This document shows positions 44,780 through 53,775 of a stretch of DNA of 64,000 nt, one piece after another. Origin of the DNA: Mesorhizobium sp. M2A.F.Ca.ET.046.03.2.1. Its GTDB lineage: Bacteria > Pseudomonadota > Alphaproteobacteria > Rhizobiales > Rhizobiaceae. Every line of letters starts with the position of its first letter. Position 1 is the first letter of the stretch. Both the position numbers and the translations under genes were made by a program. The notes under the pieces are model-generated. The model was not told where the DNA came from and did not search any database. It was given only the letters and a program-made list of their open reading frames with translations. The stretch is from contig NZ_CP034449.1 of NCBI RefSeq assembly GCF_003952425.1, forward strand, positions 5,320,001 to 5,384,000, in the 5' to 3' direction.

Positions 44780-46276
44780 TCAATCTGTCTGGATCCAGAC
44801 CGCCTTCGTCTCCAGATATTCGTGCAGGTGCTCGATGCCGCCTTCGCGGCCGTAGCCGGACATCTTCATGCCGCCGAACGGCACGGCCGGATCGATGGCG
44901 TGGTACATGTTGACCCAGACCGAGCCGGCCTTGACGCGGCGGGCGAGCTTGTGCGCGGTGCCGAGGTTGGTGGTGAAGATGCCGGCCGCCAGGCCGTAAG
45001 GCGTCGCGTTGGCGCGCGCAACGGCCTCGTCCAGCGTGTCGAAGGGCATGGCCGAAATGACCGGACCGAAGATCTCTTCCCGTGCGATCGTCATCTTGTC
45101 GGACACCGCGCCGAAGACGGTCGGCGCGATGAAGTTGCCGCCGTCATAGAGCTCGCCCGTCAGCCGCGACCCGCCGGCGACCAGCCTGGCGCCTTCGTCG
45201 CTGCCGGCCTTGATGTAGCCTTCGACCTTGCCGGCCTGCCTTGCGTTGATCAGCGGCCCGATCTCGGTCTCAGCCTCGATGCCGTGGCCGATGCGCAGCT
45301 TGCCGGCGAACTCCGCGACCCGGCGCACGAACTCGTCGTGGATCTCGCGCGCCACGAACAGGCGTGAGCCGGCAATGCAGATCTGGCCGGAATGCACGAA
45401 CACCGCCATTGCCGCGACCGGCACGGCCTTGTCGATATCGGCGTCGCGGCAGACGATGATCGGCGACTTGCCGCCGAGCTCCAGCGAAACGCGCTTGAGG
45501 TTGGTGACGCCGGCGCGGGCGATCGCCTGGCCGGTCAGCGTCGAGCCGGTGAAGACGATCTTGTTGACGTCCGGGTGCTCGGCCAGCCGCGCGCCGGCCT
45601 CGGCGCCCGTTCCGGTGACGATGTTGACGACGCCGTCGGGCACGCCGGCTTCCTGCATCAGCTTCGCGATCAGGAGCGGCGTCAGCGACGCATCCTCAGA
45701 CGGCTTCAGCACGATGGTGCAGCCGGTGGCGAGAGCCGGCGCGATCTTCCAGATCGAGGCGGCGGTCGGGGCATTCCAGGGGATGATCGCGCTGACGACG
45801 CCGACCGGCTCGCGCCGGGTGAAGGTGACGATCTCGCCGGGGATCGAATTGTCGATCGCCTCGCCATGCAGCGCGGTCGCCATGCCGCCATAGAAGCGCA
45901 GCATGCCGATGACCCGGCGGCGGTTGGCCAGCGTGCGGGTGATCGGCAGCCCCATGTCGAGCGTGTCCGAGACGCTGAGCTCTTCCCAATGTTTTTCGAA
46001 GAGGTCGGCGATCCTGAGCAGCACGCATTGCCGCTCGTAGGGCGAGAATTTCGACCAAGGGCCTTCGAAGGCGGCCCGCGCGGCGGCCACCGCCGCGTCG
46101 ATATCCGCGGCTCCGCCGCGCGGCACCGTCGCCAGCACCTCGCCGGTCGCCGGGTTTAGCGCCTGCATCACCTCGCCGGACTGCGCCGCGACCCACTTGC
46201 CGCCGATGAACATCGGCCGGAATTCGCCATGGTAGAGCGTGGTGGCCTTCGCCCTCGGGTCGAAGTTCAGCGTCAT
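44780..46276 (-). CDS. Aldehyde dehydrogenase (betaine/gamma-aminobutyraldehyde type)
   Basis: NAD-dependent aldehyde dehydrogenase of 498 residues. Motifs are IIPWNAPTAASIWKIAPAL, FTGSTLTGQAI, the general base in LELGGKSPII and the nucleophile Cys in HSGQICIAGSR; the end VPFGGMKMSGYGREGG is typical. The ATG at 46276 is preceded by GAGGAGGAG. It is divergent from the SDR-dehydrogenase set at 46419, sharing a 142-bp promoter region, and probably oxidises the aldehyde made by those enzymes. Confidence 0.86.
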   Translation of the reverse strand: MTLNFDPRAKATTLYHGEFRPMFIGGKWVAAQSGEVMQALNPATGEVLATVPRGGAADIDAAVAAARAAFEGPWSKFSPYERQCVLLRIADLFEKHWEELSVSDTLDMGLPITRTLANRRRVIGMLRFYGGMATALHGEAIDNSIPGEIVTFTRREPVGVVSAIIPWNAPTAASIWKIAPALATGCTIVLKPSEDASLTPLLIAKLMQEAGVPDGVVNIVTGTGAEAGARLAEHPDVNKIVFTGSTLTGQAIARAGVTNLKRVSLELGGKSPIIVCRDADIDKAVPVAAMAVFVHSGQICIAGSRLFVAREIHDEFVRRVAEFAGKLRIGHGIEAETEIGPLINARQAGKVEGYIKAGSDEGARLVAGGSRLTGELYDGGNFIAPTVFGAVSDKMTIAREEIFGPVISAMPFDTLDEAVARANATPYGLAAGIFTTNLGTAHKLARRVKAGSVWVNMYHAIDPAVPFGGMKMSGYGREGGIEHLHEYLETKAVWIQTD

Positions 46277-46418
46277 CGTCTCCTCCTCACGAATTCCGAG
46301 GCGACTATTACTCCCGCTTCGGGCGACCTCAAACAAGGAAAGCTAAAAGGGCGTTCAGATAATCGGACTGTGCAACGCGCGCGTCTTCCCCGATGGTGCC
46401 GGCAACGGAGGAACAGAT

Positions 46419-47162
46419 ATGAGACTTGCTGGCAAGGTCGCCATCGTCACCGGTGGCGGGTCGGGGTTTGGCGAAGGCATCGTCAAAAAATTCGTCGAGG
46501 AAGGCGCGTCTTTCGTGCTGATGGATCGCGACGAAGCCGCGGCTTCGCGCGTTGCTGGCGAAGCCGGCGACAAGGTGCGGCCAATCACGGGCGACGTCTC
46601 GACGCTGGAGAGTTTTACGGCGGCCGCCGACCTGGCGCTCTCGGCCTTCGGCGGGCTCGACATACTCGTCAATAACGCCGGCGTGGCGCAGCCGCCATTG
46701 CCGCTTGAGACGATGGCCGAAGGCCTGTTCGACCGCATCGCCAACGTCAACATGCGCTCGATCTACAACGGCGCCCGCGCCGTGGTGCCGCATTTCAAAT
46801 CAATCAAGTCCGGCGCCATCCTCAACGTCGCTTCGACCGGCGGCGTCTCGCCGCGTCCGAACCTCACCTGGTACAACGCTTCCAAGGGCTGGGCGATCGC
46901 CGCTACCCGCGCCATGGCGGTGGAACTCGCGCCGTTCGGTATCCGCGTCAACGCGATCAACCCGGTCGCCGGCGATACGCCGCTTCTGTCCACCTTCATC
47001 GGCTCCGGCGAGGAAAACCGCGCCCGCGTCGTCGCCACCATCCCGATCGGCCGGCTGTCGACGCCGCAGGACATGGGCAACGCCGCGGCGTTCCTGTGCT
47101 CCGACGAAGCCAGCATGATCACCGGCGTCGACCTGAATGTCGACGGCGGCAAATGCATCTGA
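46419..47162 (+). CDS. Short-chain dehydrogenase/reductase (glucose-dehydrogenase-like)
   Basis: SDR of 247 residues with the cofactor loop TGGGSGFGEGI, NNAG, the active-site Ser in VASTGG and the catalytic YNASK. The C-terminal DEASMITGVDLNVDGGKCI is the usual tail. The ATG at 46419 follows GGAGG. It starts a three-gene run with the isopropylmalate/tartrate-type dehydrogenase (27-bp gap) and the FMN 2-hydroxyacid enzyme. Substrate unknown; alcohol or polyol oxidation fits. Confidence 0.85.
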   Translation: MRLAGKVAIVTGGGSGFGEGIVKKFVEEGASFVLMDRDEAAASRVAGEAGDKVRPITGDVSTLESFTAAADLALSAFGGLDILVNNAGVAQPPLPLETMAEGLFDRIANVNMRSIYNGARAVVPHFKSIKSGAILNVASTGGVSPRPNLTWYNASKGWAIAATRAMAVELAPFGIRVNAINPVAGDTPLLSTFIGSGEENRARVVATIPIGRLSTPQDMGNAAAFLCSDEASMITGVDLNVDGGKCI

Positions 47163-47189
47163 ATATTTGCGGTTCCTGAGGGATTGGCG

Positions 47190-48281
47190 ATGAAGGATGT
47201 CTACCAGATCGCGGTCGTGCATGGCGACTGCATCGGCCCCGAGGTGTGCGCCGCGGCCGTCGAGGTGGTGAATGCGGCACTCGGGCCGGACTGCCCCTTG
47301 CGTTTCACCGAATATCCGGCTGGCGCGGAGCATTTCCTGAAGACGGGGCAGAGCTTTCCCCAGCCAACCTTCGCGGCGTGCCGGGCGGCTGACGCGATCC
47401 TGCACGGCGCCGGCGGCCTGCCCGGCGTGGTCTATCCGGACGGCACGGAAGCCGGCCTCGACTTCACGCTGAGACTTCGTTTCGAGCTCGATCTCTACGC
47501 CAATATCCGCCCGATCAGGCTCTTCGAAGGGGTGACGAGCCCGCTCGCCGGGGTGAAGGCCGGCGACATCGACTACGTCATCCTGCGCGAGAACAGCGAA
47601 GGGCTTTACGCCGCGCGCGGGGCAGGGGCGTTGCTGCGCGGCCAAGTGGCGGTCGACACGCTCGTGCAGACGCGCGCCGGTATCGAGCGCATCGTGCGCA
47701 AGGCCTTCGAGCTGGCGCGCCAGTCGAACGGCGCGCCGCGCGACGGCGTTCGCCGGGTGACCTGCTGCGACAAGGCGAATGTGCTGCGCAGCTACGCCTT
47801 CTTCCGTTTGGTCTTTGACGAGGTGGCGAAGGAGTATCCCGACATCGAGACGGAACATGCGCTGGTAGACGCCATGGCCATGCATCTCGTGCTGAAGCCC
47901 GGCCATTTCAACGTCATCGTCAGCGAGAACATGTTCGGCGACATCCTCTCCGACCTTGCCGCGGCGACGGTCGGCGGAATGGGCATGGCGCCGTCGGCCG
48001 AGGTCGGCGACAAGAACGGCTTCTTCCAGGCGGCGCACGGCTCCGCACCCGACATTGCCGGCAAGGGCATCGCCATTCCCTACGGGACGATCCTGTCGGC
48101 AGCGGCCATGCTCGACTGGCTTGGGCGCGGACATGGCGATGAAAGGCTGCTGCGGGCCGCTAAACAGATCCGCAGCGTGACGGAAACGTGCCTGGCGGGC
48201 GGGCTGCTCAGCGCAGATCTGAAGGGAAAGTCATCGACCGCCGAAATCACCGGGAACGTGTGCGACCGGCTCGCGGCCTAA
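47190..48281 (+). CDS. Isocitrate/isopropylmalate/tartrate dehydrogenase-family protein
   Basis: Beta-decarboxylating dehydrogenase of 363 residues. Visible are the opening VVHGDCIGPEV, the substrate-binding RENSEGLYAARG, the Lys motif CCDKANVLR, the metal-binding ENMFGDILSDLAA and the NAD region AAHGSAPDIAGKGIA. The first position reads HGDCIGPE, where most members have GDGIGPE. I chose ATG 47190 with GAGGG upstream rather than TTG 47184. It probably oxidises a tartrate- or malate-like hydroxyacid; leucine biosynthesis is unlikely in this setting. Confidence 0.83.
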   Translation: MKDVYQIAVVHGDCIGPEVCAAAVEVVNAALGPDCPLRFTEYPAGAEHFLKTGQSFPQPTFAACRAADAILHGAGGLPGVVYPDGTEAGLDFTLRLRFELDLYANIRPIRLFEGVTSPLAGVKAGDIDYVILRENSEGLYAARGAGALLRGQVAVDTLVQTRAGIERIVRKAFELARQSNGAPRDGVRRVTCCDKANVLRSYAFFRLVFDEVAKEYPDIETEHALVDAMAMHLVLKPGHFNVIVSENMFGDILSDLAAATVGGMGMAPSAEVGDKNGFFQAAHGSAPDIAGKGIAIPYGTILSAAAMLDWLGRGHGDERLLRAAKQIRSVTETCLAGGLLSADLKGKSSTAEITGNVCDRLAA

Positions 48282-48285
48282 GGAG

Positions 48286-49434
48286 ATGGGGCGGCTCGAT
48301 CGTTGCGTATCGGTGGAGGATTTCCGCCAGCTGGCGCGTCGCCGGCTGCCGAAATCGGTCTTCGAGTTCGTCGATGGCGGGGCGGGCCAGGAGCTGACCC
48401 TGCGCGAAAACCGCGCCGGCTTCGAACGCATCCGCCTGCTGCCGCGTGTTCTGACCGACGTATCCCGGCCCGACCTCACCACCACCTTGTGGTCGAGGAC
48501 CTATCCGACGCCGCTGGTGATCAGCCCGATGGGGTCCTGCGCGCTGGTGCGCCCCGGCGCTGACATCGCCATTGCTTCAGCGGCCGCGGCGCGCGGCATT
48601 CCCTACACGCTGTCGACCATGGCGACGACCGGCATCGAGCGGATGGCAAGGGCGGTCCAGGGCCCGCTCTGGTTCCAGCTCTACGTGCTGAAGGGTTTCG
48701 ATTTCAATCGCCGGCTGGTGCGGCAGGCTGAAGAGTTCGGCTATTCGGCGCTGGTCGTCACTGTCGACCTGCAGACGGGCGGCAAGCGCGAGAAGGATCT
48801 GAGGAACGGGATTTCGATTCCGCTCAGGCCCTCCCTGCGGCACGTGATCGAAGGGATCGCGCATCCGGGCTGGTCGTTTCGCCTGCTTCGCGGCGGCCTG
48901 CCTCAGTTCGCGAATGTCCGCGGTTACCTCGGTGACACCAGCGCGGGGCTGACGATCGCGGCGCGCGTCGGCTGCAATCTCCACGCGGGTTTCGACTGGG
49001 ACGATTTCCGCACGATCCGCGACTGGTGGAAGGGCCCGCTGATCGTCAAGGGCGTCCTGCACCCGGACGATGCCGTGAGATTGATCGCGGAAGGCGCGGA
49101 CGGGATCTGGGTGTCCAATCACGGTGGCCGCCAGCTCGACGGCGCGGTCGCGAGCATCGACGCCATCGGAGCCGTGCATGCGGCCGTTGGCGACCGAGCT
49201 CCGATCCTGATCGATTCTGGTATCCGCACGGGCATGGACGTCATCAAGGCGAAAGCGCGCGGCTCGGCCGCCTCGGCCATCGGCCGCGCCGCCCTGATCG
49301 GCGCGGTGGCAGGACGGGCCGGGGTCGAGCGTGTGCTGGATATCTTGCTCGAGGAAATCGCCACCGGCCTGAAGCTTTCCGGGGTGCCCGGTTTTCAGCA
49401 AGTCGGCCCAGACCTGATTGCGCCGGCGGGCTAA
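48286..49434 (+). CDS. FMN-dependent alpha-hydroxy acid dehydrogenase/oxidase (LldD family)
   Basis: FMN TIM-barrel protein of 382 residues in the lactate/glycolate/mandelate enzyme family. Motifs are FEFVDGGAGQELTLRENR, STMATTGIE, WFQLYVLK, the catalytic His/Arg in VSNHGGRQLDGA and the phosphate-binding DSGIRTGMD. It starts 4 bp after the preceding dehydrogenase gene, so the two enzymes are co-expressed. It converts an L-2-hydroxyacid to a 2-oxoacid; which acid is unknown. Confidence 0.86.
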   Translation: MGRLDRCVSVEDFRQLARRRLPKSVFEFVDGGAGQELTLRENRAGFERIRLLPRVLTDVSRPDLTTTLWSRTYPTPLVISPMGSCALVRPGADIAIASAAAARGIPYTLSTMATTGIERMARAVQGPLWFQLYVLKGFDFNRRLVRQAEEFGYSALVVTVDLQTGGKREKDLRNGISIPLRPSLRHVIEGIAHPGWSFRLLRGGLPQFANVRGYLGDTSAGLTIAARVGCNLHAGFDWDDFRTIRDWWKGPLIVKGVLHPDDAVRLIAEGADGIWVSNHGGRQLDGAVASIDAIGAVHAAVGDRAPILIDSGIRTGMDVIKAKARGSAASAIGRAALIGAVAGRAGVERVLDILLEEIATGLKLSGVPGFQQVGPDLIAPAG

Positions 49435-49544
49435 CCGAACGAAACCTTGGTCGCGCCACACCTGTGGTTTGCCGAGGGCGCCAGGTTGCGCCGATCATGG
49501 CCGGCGGTTATGCCGGGCCAGGATTTCCCAACGAGAGGCAACCG

Positions 49545-50378
49545 ATGAAGGTCGTTTCCACCTCCAAATCGCATGGCGGCATCCAGGGCGTCTATTCGCA
49601 TGCTTCGGAGGTCTGCGCCTGCGACATGACCTTTGCGGTGTTCGTGCCGCCCGAGGCCAAGGACGGGCGGCTTCCGGTCCTCTGGTATCTGTCGGGCCTG
49701 ACCTGCACCCATGCCAACGTCATGGACAAGGGCGAGTACCGTCGCCTGGCATCCGAACTCGGGCTCGTCATCGTGTGTCCCGACACCAGCCCGCGCGGCA
49801 CCGACGTTCCAGACGAGAAGGACAATTGGCAGTTCGGCTGCGGCGCCGGTTTCTATCTCGACGCGACCGAGCAGCCTTATGCGAAGAACTACCGGATGTA
49901 CTCCTACATCACCGAGGAATTGCCTGCGCTGGTCGCCGCCAATTTTCCGGTCGACATCTCGCGCCAAGGCATTTTCGGCCATTCGATGGGCGGGCATGGC
50001 GCACTGACGATCGCGCTGAAGAACCCGGAGCGCTATCGGAGCTGCTCGGCCTTCGCGCCGATCGTGCAGCCCTCGACGGCCGGCTGGTCGCGCCCCGCTT
50101 TCGAGAAGTATCTCGGAACGGACGAAAAGAGCTGGCGCGCCTATGATGCGACGCTGCTGATCGAGAACGGCAAGCGCTTCCCGGAAATCCTCGTCGATCA
50201 GGGCACGGCGGATGGTTTCCTGCAGGATGGCCTTCGCCCATGGCTGCTGGGAGAAGCCTGCAAGAAGGCAGGCATCGACCTCACCCTGCGCATGCAGGAA
50301 GACTACGACCATTCCTACAATTTCATCTCGACCTTCATGGACGACCATCTGAAGTGGCATGCCAGCCGCCTCAAGTGA
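49545..50378 (+). CDS. fghA: S-formylglutathione hydrolase
   Basis: Esterase-D type serine hydrolase of 277 residues that releases formate and glutathione from S-formylglutathione in formaldehyde detoxification. The nucleophile motif is GHSMGGHGAL, preceded by DKGEYRRLA and DTSPRGTDVPDE; the Asp (DQGTADGF) and His (DYDHSYNFI) complete the triad. The ATG at 49545 follows GAGAGG. No glutathione-dependent formaldehyde dehydrogenase gene is in the window; formaldehyde could come from the N-demethylase-type enzyme encoded at 13008-15077. Confidence 0.93.
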   Translation: MKVVSTSKSHGGIQGVYSHASEVCACDMTFAVFVPPEAKDGRLPVLWYLSGLTCTHANVMDKGEYRRLASELGLVIVCPDTSPRGTDVPDEKDNWQFGCGAGFYLDATEQPYAKNYRMYSYITEELPALVAANFPVDISRQGIFGHSMGGHGALTIALKNPERYRSCSAFAPIVQPSTAGWSRPAFEKYLGTDEKSWRAYDATLLIENGKRFPEILVDQGTADGFLQDGLRPWLLGEACKKAGIDLTLRMQEDYDHSYNFISTFMDDHLKWHASRLK

Positions 50379-50539
50379 CATTTGCGGAATGCGCGCCCGC
50401 CGCAATCGAACGGTCTATTCCGGGTCAGCCTGACTGAAGGGATATCGGCGTTCACCTTCCGGTGAGCGCGCGTCTTTCCGGCGGAACATTCCGCTTTTCG
50501 CGCTGTTAAGCCAGCAGCAGCGCGGAAAGGAGCTTGCGC

Positions 50540-50992
50540 ATGGACAATCCGCGATCCACGGCAAGCATAGCCGGCCATCCCATCCATCCCATGCTCGTCA
50601 CCATCCCGATCGCCTGTTTCGTCGGGACCTTGCTCACGGATATCGCCTATTGGCGGACGGCCGAAATGACCTGGGCCTACTTCTCAACCTGGCTTGTAAC
50701 CGTCGGTGTCATCGTCGGCATCCTGGCTGCCATAGCGGGGCTTACCGACTTTCTTGGCAGCCGCAGGATACGCGCCCAGCCGACGGCATGGCTGCATATG
50801 GCCGGCAACCTGGTCGTGCTGGTGCTGTCCTTCTTCAACATGCTCATCCACACGCGCGATGCCTGGACATCCGTCGTGCCGGCCGGGCTGATCTTGTCGG
50901 CGCTGGTGGTGATCATCCTGATCTTCACGGGCTGGCTCGGCTGGGCGCTGGTCTATCGCCATCACGTAGGAGTGGCCGATGAGACGATTTGA
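50540..50992 (+). CDS. DUF2231 membrane protein
   Basis: Inner-membrane protein of 150 residues with four hydrophobic helices. The N-terminal motif GHPIHPMLVTIPIACF is the DUF2231 hallmark. The start is ATG 50540 behind AAGGAG. Its end overlaps the next gene by 14 bp, so it is coupled to the sorbosone-dehydrogenase-like lipoprotein and may support electron transfer at the membrane, a role suggested only by context. Confidence 0.85.
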   Translation: MDNPRSTASIAGHPIHPMLVTIPIACFVGTLLTDIAYWRTAEMTWAYFSTWLVTVGVIVGILAAIAGLTDFLGSRRIRAQPTAWLHMAGNLVVLVLSFFNMLIHTRDAWTSVVPAGLILSALVVIILIFTGWLGWALVYRHHVGVADETI

Positions 50993-52325
50993 CGGCCCCA
51001 TCAAATGGATGGTCGCCGCGCTCTGTTGCGCAACGGCGCTGGGCGTTGCCGGCTGCAGCGACGACAACACCGATCCGAACGCGCAGATCGGCCCGAACCC
51101 GAAACTGCCGGAGATAAATCAATACCTGTTCCCGCCAATGCATCTGGCCTCGGTGGTCGGCTGGAAAAATGATGAAAAGCCGGCCGTCGCGCAGGGCCTG
51201 CAAATCGCGGCGCTGGCCAAGGGACTTCAGCATCCGCGCTCGCTTTACGTGCTGCCCAATCGGGACATACTGGTGGTGGAGTCCAAGGCACCGGATGAAG
51301 CATCGGTCAAGCGGCCCAAGGACATCGTTATGGGCTGGGTCGAGAGCTGGGTCACCTCCGGCGGCGATACCGGGCCGAGCAACCGCATCACGCTGCTGCG
51401 CGACACCAATGGCGACGGCAAGCCGGATTACCAGGGCGTGTTCCTCGACCATCTCAACTCGCCCTTCGGCGTGGCGCTGGTCGGCAACGACCTCTATGTC
51501 GCCAACACCGACGCGATCATGCGCTATCCATACCTGCCGGGCGATACGAAGATCACGGCGCCGGGCAAGGTGCTGACGGAACTGCCGGGCGGGCCGATCG
51601 ATCACCACTGGACGAAGAGCCTGGTGGCGAGCCCGGACGGCTCATTGCTCTATGTCGGCGTCGGCTCGAACAGCAACATCACCGAGAACGGCATCCAAGC
51701 CGAAAAAGATCGCGCCGCGATCTGGGAGGTCGATCGCGTCACCGGCCGCTCGCGCATCTTCGCCAGCGGGCTGCGTAATCCTAACGGCCTGTCGTTCGAG
51801 CCTGAGAGCAAGGCGCTGTGGACGGTGGTCAACGAGCGCGACGAGCTCGGCCCGAACCTCGTGCCGGACTATATGACGTCGGTGAAGGACGGCGCCTTCT
51901 ATGGCTGGCCCTACAGCTACTACGGCCAGCATGTCGATCCGCGCGTGATGCCGCAGCGGCCGGACATGGTGGCCAAGGCCATCCCGCCGGACTACGCGCT
52001 CAGCTCGCATGTCGCGCCGCTCGGGCTTGCGTTCTATACCGCAAGCAACCTGCCGCAATCCTATCGCGGCGGCGCCTTTGTCGGCGAGCACGGCAGCTGG
52101 GACCGCTCCCAGTTCAATGGCTACAAGGTGGTCTTCGTGCCGTTCAGCGGCGGGCATCCGAACGGCATGGCGCAGGACGTCGTCACCGGCTTCCTCAACG
52201 ACAAGGGCGAGGCAAGGGGCCGTCCGGTCGGCGTTGCCGTCGATAAATCCGGCGCGCTGCTGATTGCCGACGATGTCGGCAACACGGTGTGGCGTGTCAC
52301 CGCGGCGGCGCCAGGATCGACGTGA
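50979..52325 (+). CDS. PQQ-type sugar (L-sorbosone) dehydrogenase-like lipoprotein
   Basis: Exported propeller protein of 448 residues. The signal peptide ends in the lipobox GVAGC (about residue 26), so it is anchored to a membrane. Propeller motifs are GLQHPRSLYVLPNRDILVVE, LDHLNSPFGVALVGNDLYVA, FASGLRNPNGLSFEP and VNERDELG, typical of soluble glucose/sorbosone dehydrogenases. It probably oxidises an aldose or similar aldehyde in the periplasm with PQQ. It overlaps the DUF2231 gene. Confidence 0.85.
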   Translation: MRRFDGPIKWMVAALCCATALGVAGCSDDNTDPNAQIGPNPKLPEINQYLFPPMHLASVVGWKNDEKPAVAQGLQIAALAKGLQHPRSLYVLPNRDILVVESKAPDEASVKRPKDIVMGWVESWVTSGGDTGPSNRITLLRDTNGDGKPDYQGVFLDHLNSPFGVALVGNDLYVANTDAIMRYPYLPGDTKITAPGKVLTELPGGPIDHHWTKSLVASPDGSLLYVGVGSNSNITENGIQAEKDRAAIWEVDRVTGRSRIFASGLRNPNGLSFEPESKALWTVVNERDELGPNLVPDYMTSVKDGAFYGWPYSYYGQHVDPRVMPQRPDMVAKAIPPDYALSSHVAPLGLAFYTASNLPQSYRGGAFVGEHGSWDRSQFNGYKVVFVPFSGGHPNGMAQDVVTGFLNDKGEARGRPVGVAVDKSGALLIADDVGNTVWRVTAAAPGST

Positions 52326-52564
52326 GGGAAGGCATCCTTCGACACTGCCGCCCGGCCTGGCCGATCAATTGAACGGATGTCGTAGAGACGCGATAATCCG
52401 GCTGGAAACAGTGGTATCCCGCGCAGGAGACTGTGGCTTCTGGCGCGGAGACCCTGGGCAAAGCGCGGCGCGGCAAAATCGGCGGCTAACGCACCTCGAC
52501 CAATTGGGCAGGAACGATCTGGCGGCTGACGCATTTTGCTTCGCGTCAACAGCCGAGGGATCCG

Positions 52565-53623
52565 ATGCGCATTGCCCATGTCGCGCCGCTCTATGAATCG
52601 GTGCCGCCGAAACTCTATGGCGGGACCGAGCGGATCGTCTTCTACATCACCGAAGCGCTGGTCGAGCTCGGCCACGATGTCACGCTGTTCGCGAGTGGCG
52701 ACAGCGAGACGTCGGCCAGGCTGGTGCCCGCGCGTGACCAGGCGATACGCCTCGACCCGCGCCCGAAGAAATCGGAGATCGCCGCGCATCTCGCCATGCT
52801 CGCCGATGTGCGCGCGCGCGCCGGCGAGTTCGACGTCATCCATTTCCATCTCAGCCACTTCCTGCATTTTCCGTTCTTCGAGAACATTGCGGGGCGAACG
52901 GTGACGACGCCGCATGGCCGGCTCGACTATGTCGACCTGGCGCCGGCCTATAAGCGCTTCCCGCGTTTCCCGATGATTTCGATTTCGCACAGCCAGAAGC
53001 GCGGTCTGCCCGACGCGAACTGGCTCGCCACGATCCATCACGGATTGCCGCTCGATGCCTACCAACCGACCTATGAGCCGCGGGCGGAAGAACCATATCT
53101 CGCCTTCCTCGGGCGCCTGTCGCGCGACAAACGGCCGGACCGCGCCATCGAGATCGCGCGACGGTCCGGGTTGAGGTTGAAGCTGGCGGCCAAGATCGGC
53201 GACGACGACCGCGCCTACTTCCGCGCCAATATCGAGGCGCTGATCGATGGCGACCGGATCGACTATGTCGGCGAGATCACCGAGGACGAGAAGGCCGAAT
53301 TTCTCGGCAACGCGGCGGGCCTGCTGTTTCCCATCGACTGGCCGGAGCCGTTCGGCCTCGTCGCAATCGAGGCAATGGCCTGCGGCACGCCGGTGATCGC
53401 CTGGAACCAAGGCGCCTTGCCGGAGATCGTCGACGACGGCATCACCGGCTTCGTCGTGGACAGCGTCGACGCCGCGGTCGCGTCAATGCCGGCGCTTCTC
53501 GATCTCGACCGGCGGCAGGTGAGGGCGGTGTTCGAGAAAAGGTTCTCGGCGACAAGAATGGCAAGCGACTATCTTGCTGCCTATATGCGTCTGACCGGCA
53601 TGCCGGAGGCCAAGGCCTCCTGA
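52565..53623 (+). CDS. Glycosyltransferase family 4 protein
   Basis: Retaining GT-B glycosyltransferase of 352 residues. The N-terminal RIAHVAPLYESVPPKLYGGTE with the Gly-Gly acceptor loop, the central ISHSQKRG and YLAFLGRLSRDKRPDRAI, and the donor-binding EPFGLVAIEAMACGTPVIAW (E-x7-E type) identify GT4. It is the first of a group of glycan and trehalose genes on the same strand. Donor and acceptor are unknown. Confidence 0.87.
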   Translation: MRIAHVAPLYESVPPKLYGGTERIVFYITEALVELGHDVTLFASGDSETSARLVPARDQAIRLDPRPKKSEIAAHLAMLADVRARAGEFDVIHFHLSHFLHFPFFENIAGRTVTTPHGRLDYVDLAPAYKRFPRFPMISISHSQKRGLPDANWLATIHHGLPLDAYQPTYEPRAEEPYLAFLGRLSRDKRPDRAIEIARRSGLRLKLAAKIGDDDRAYFRANIEALIDGDRIDYVGEITEDEKAEFLGNAAGLLFPIDWPEPFGLVAIEAMACGTPVIAWNQGALPEIVDDGITGFVVDSVDAAVASMPALLDLDRRQVRAVFEKRFSATRMASDYLAAYMRLTGMPEAKAS

Positions 53624-53635
53624 CCTTCATCCCTT

Positions 53636-53748
53636 GAGCCGGATGATTTCAGGTCTGTTCGGCCTGAAATCTCAATCCGGCTCTAAATCAAAGAGATAGA
53701 GCATAATGTCGTCCGAAAGCCGCTTCACACTTTTCGGCATCATGCTCT
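53636..53748. repeat. RIME-like pair of intergenic palindromes
   Basis: The first palindrome (53636-53683) pairs GAGCCGGATGATTTCAGG with CCTGAAATCTCAATCCGGCTC. The second (53698-53748) pairs AGAGCATAATG with CATCATGCTCT around a CCGAAA/TTTCGG stem. The second resembles the abundant rhizobial element I recall with GAGCATGAT ends and a CCGAAAA core. Two consecutive large palindromes of about 110 bp match the described layout of Rhizobium intergenic mosaic elements. Confidence 0.75.
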
Positions 53749-53775
53749 AGGGCGGGGCAAACGAAGAGGTGACGA

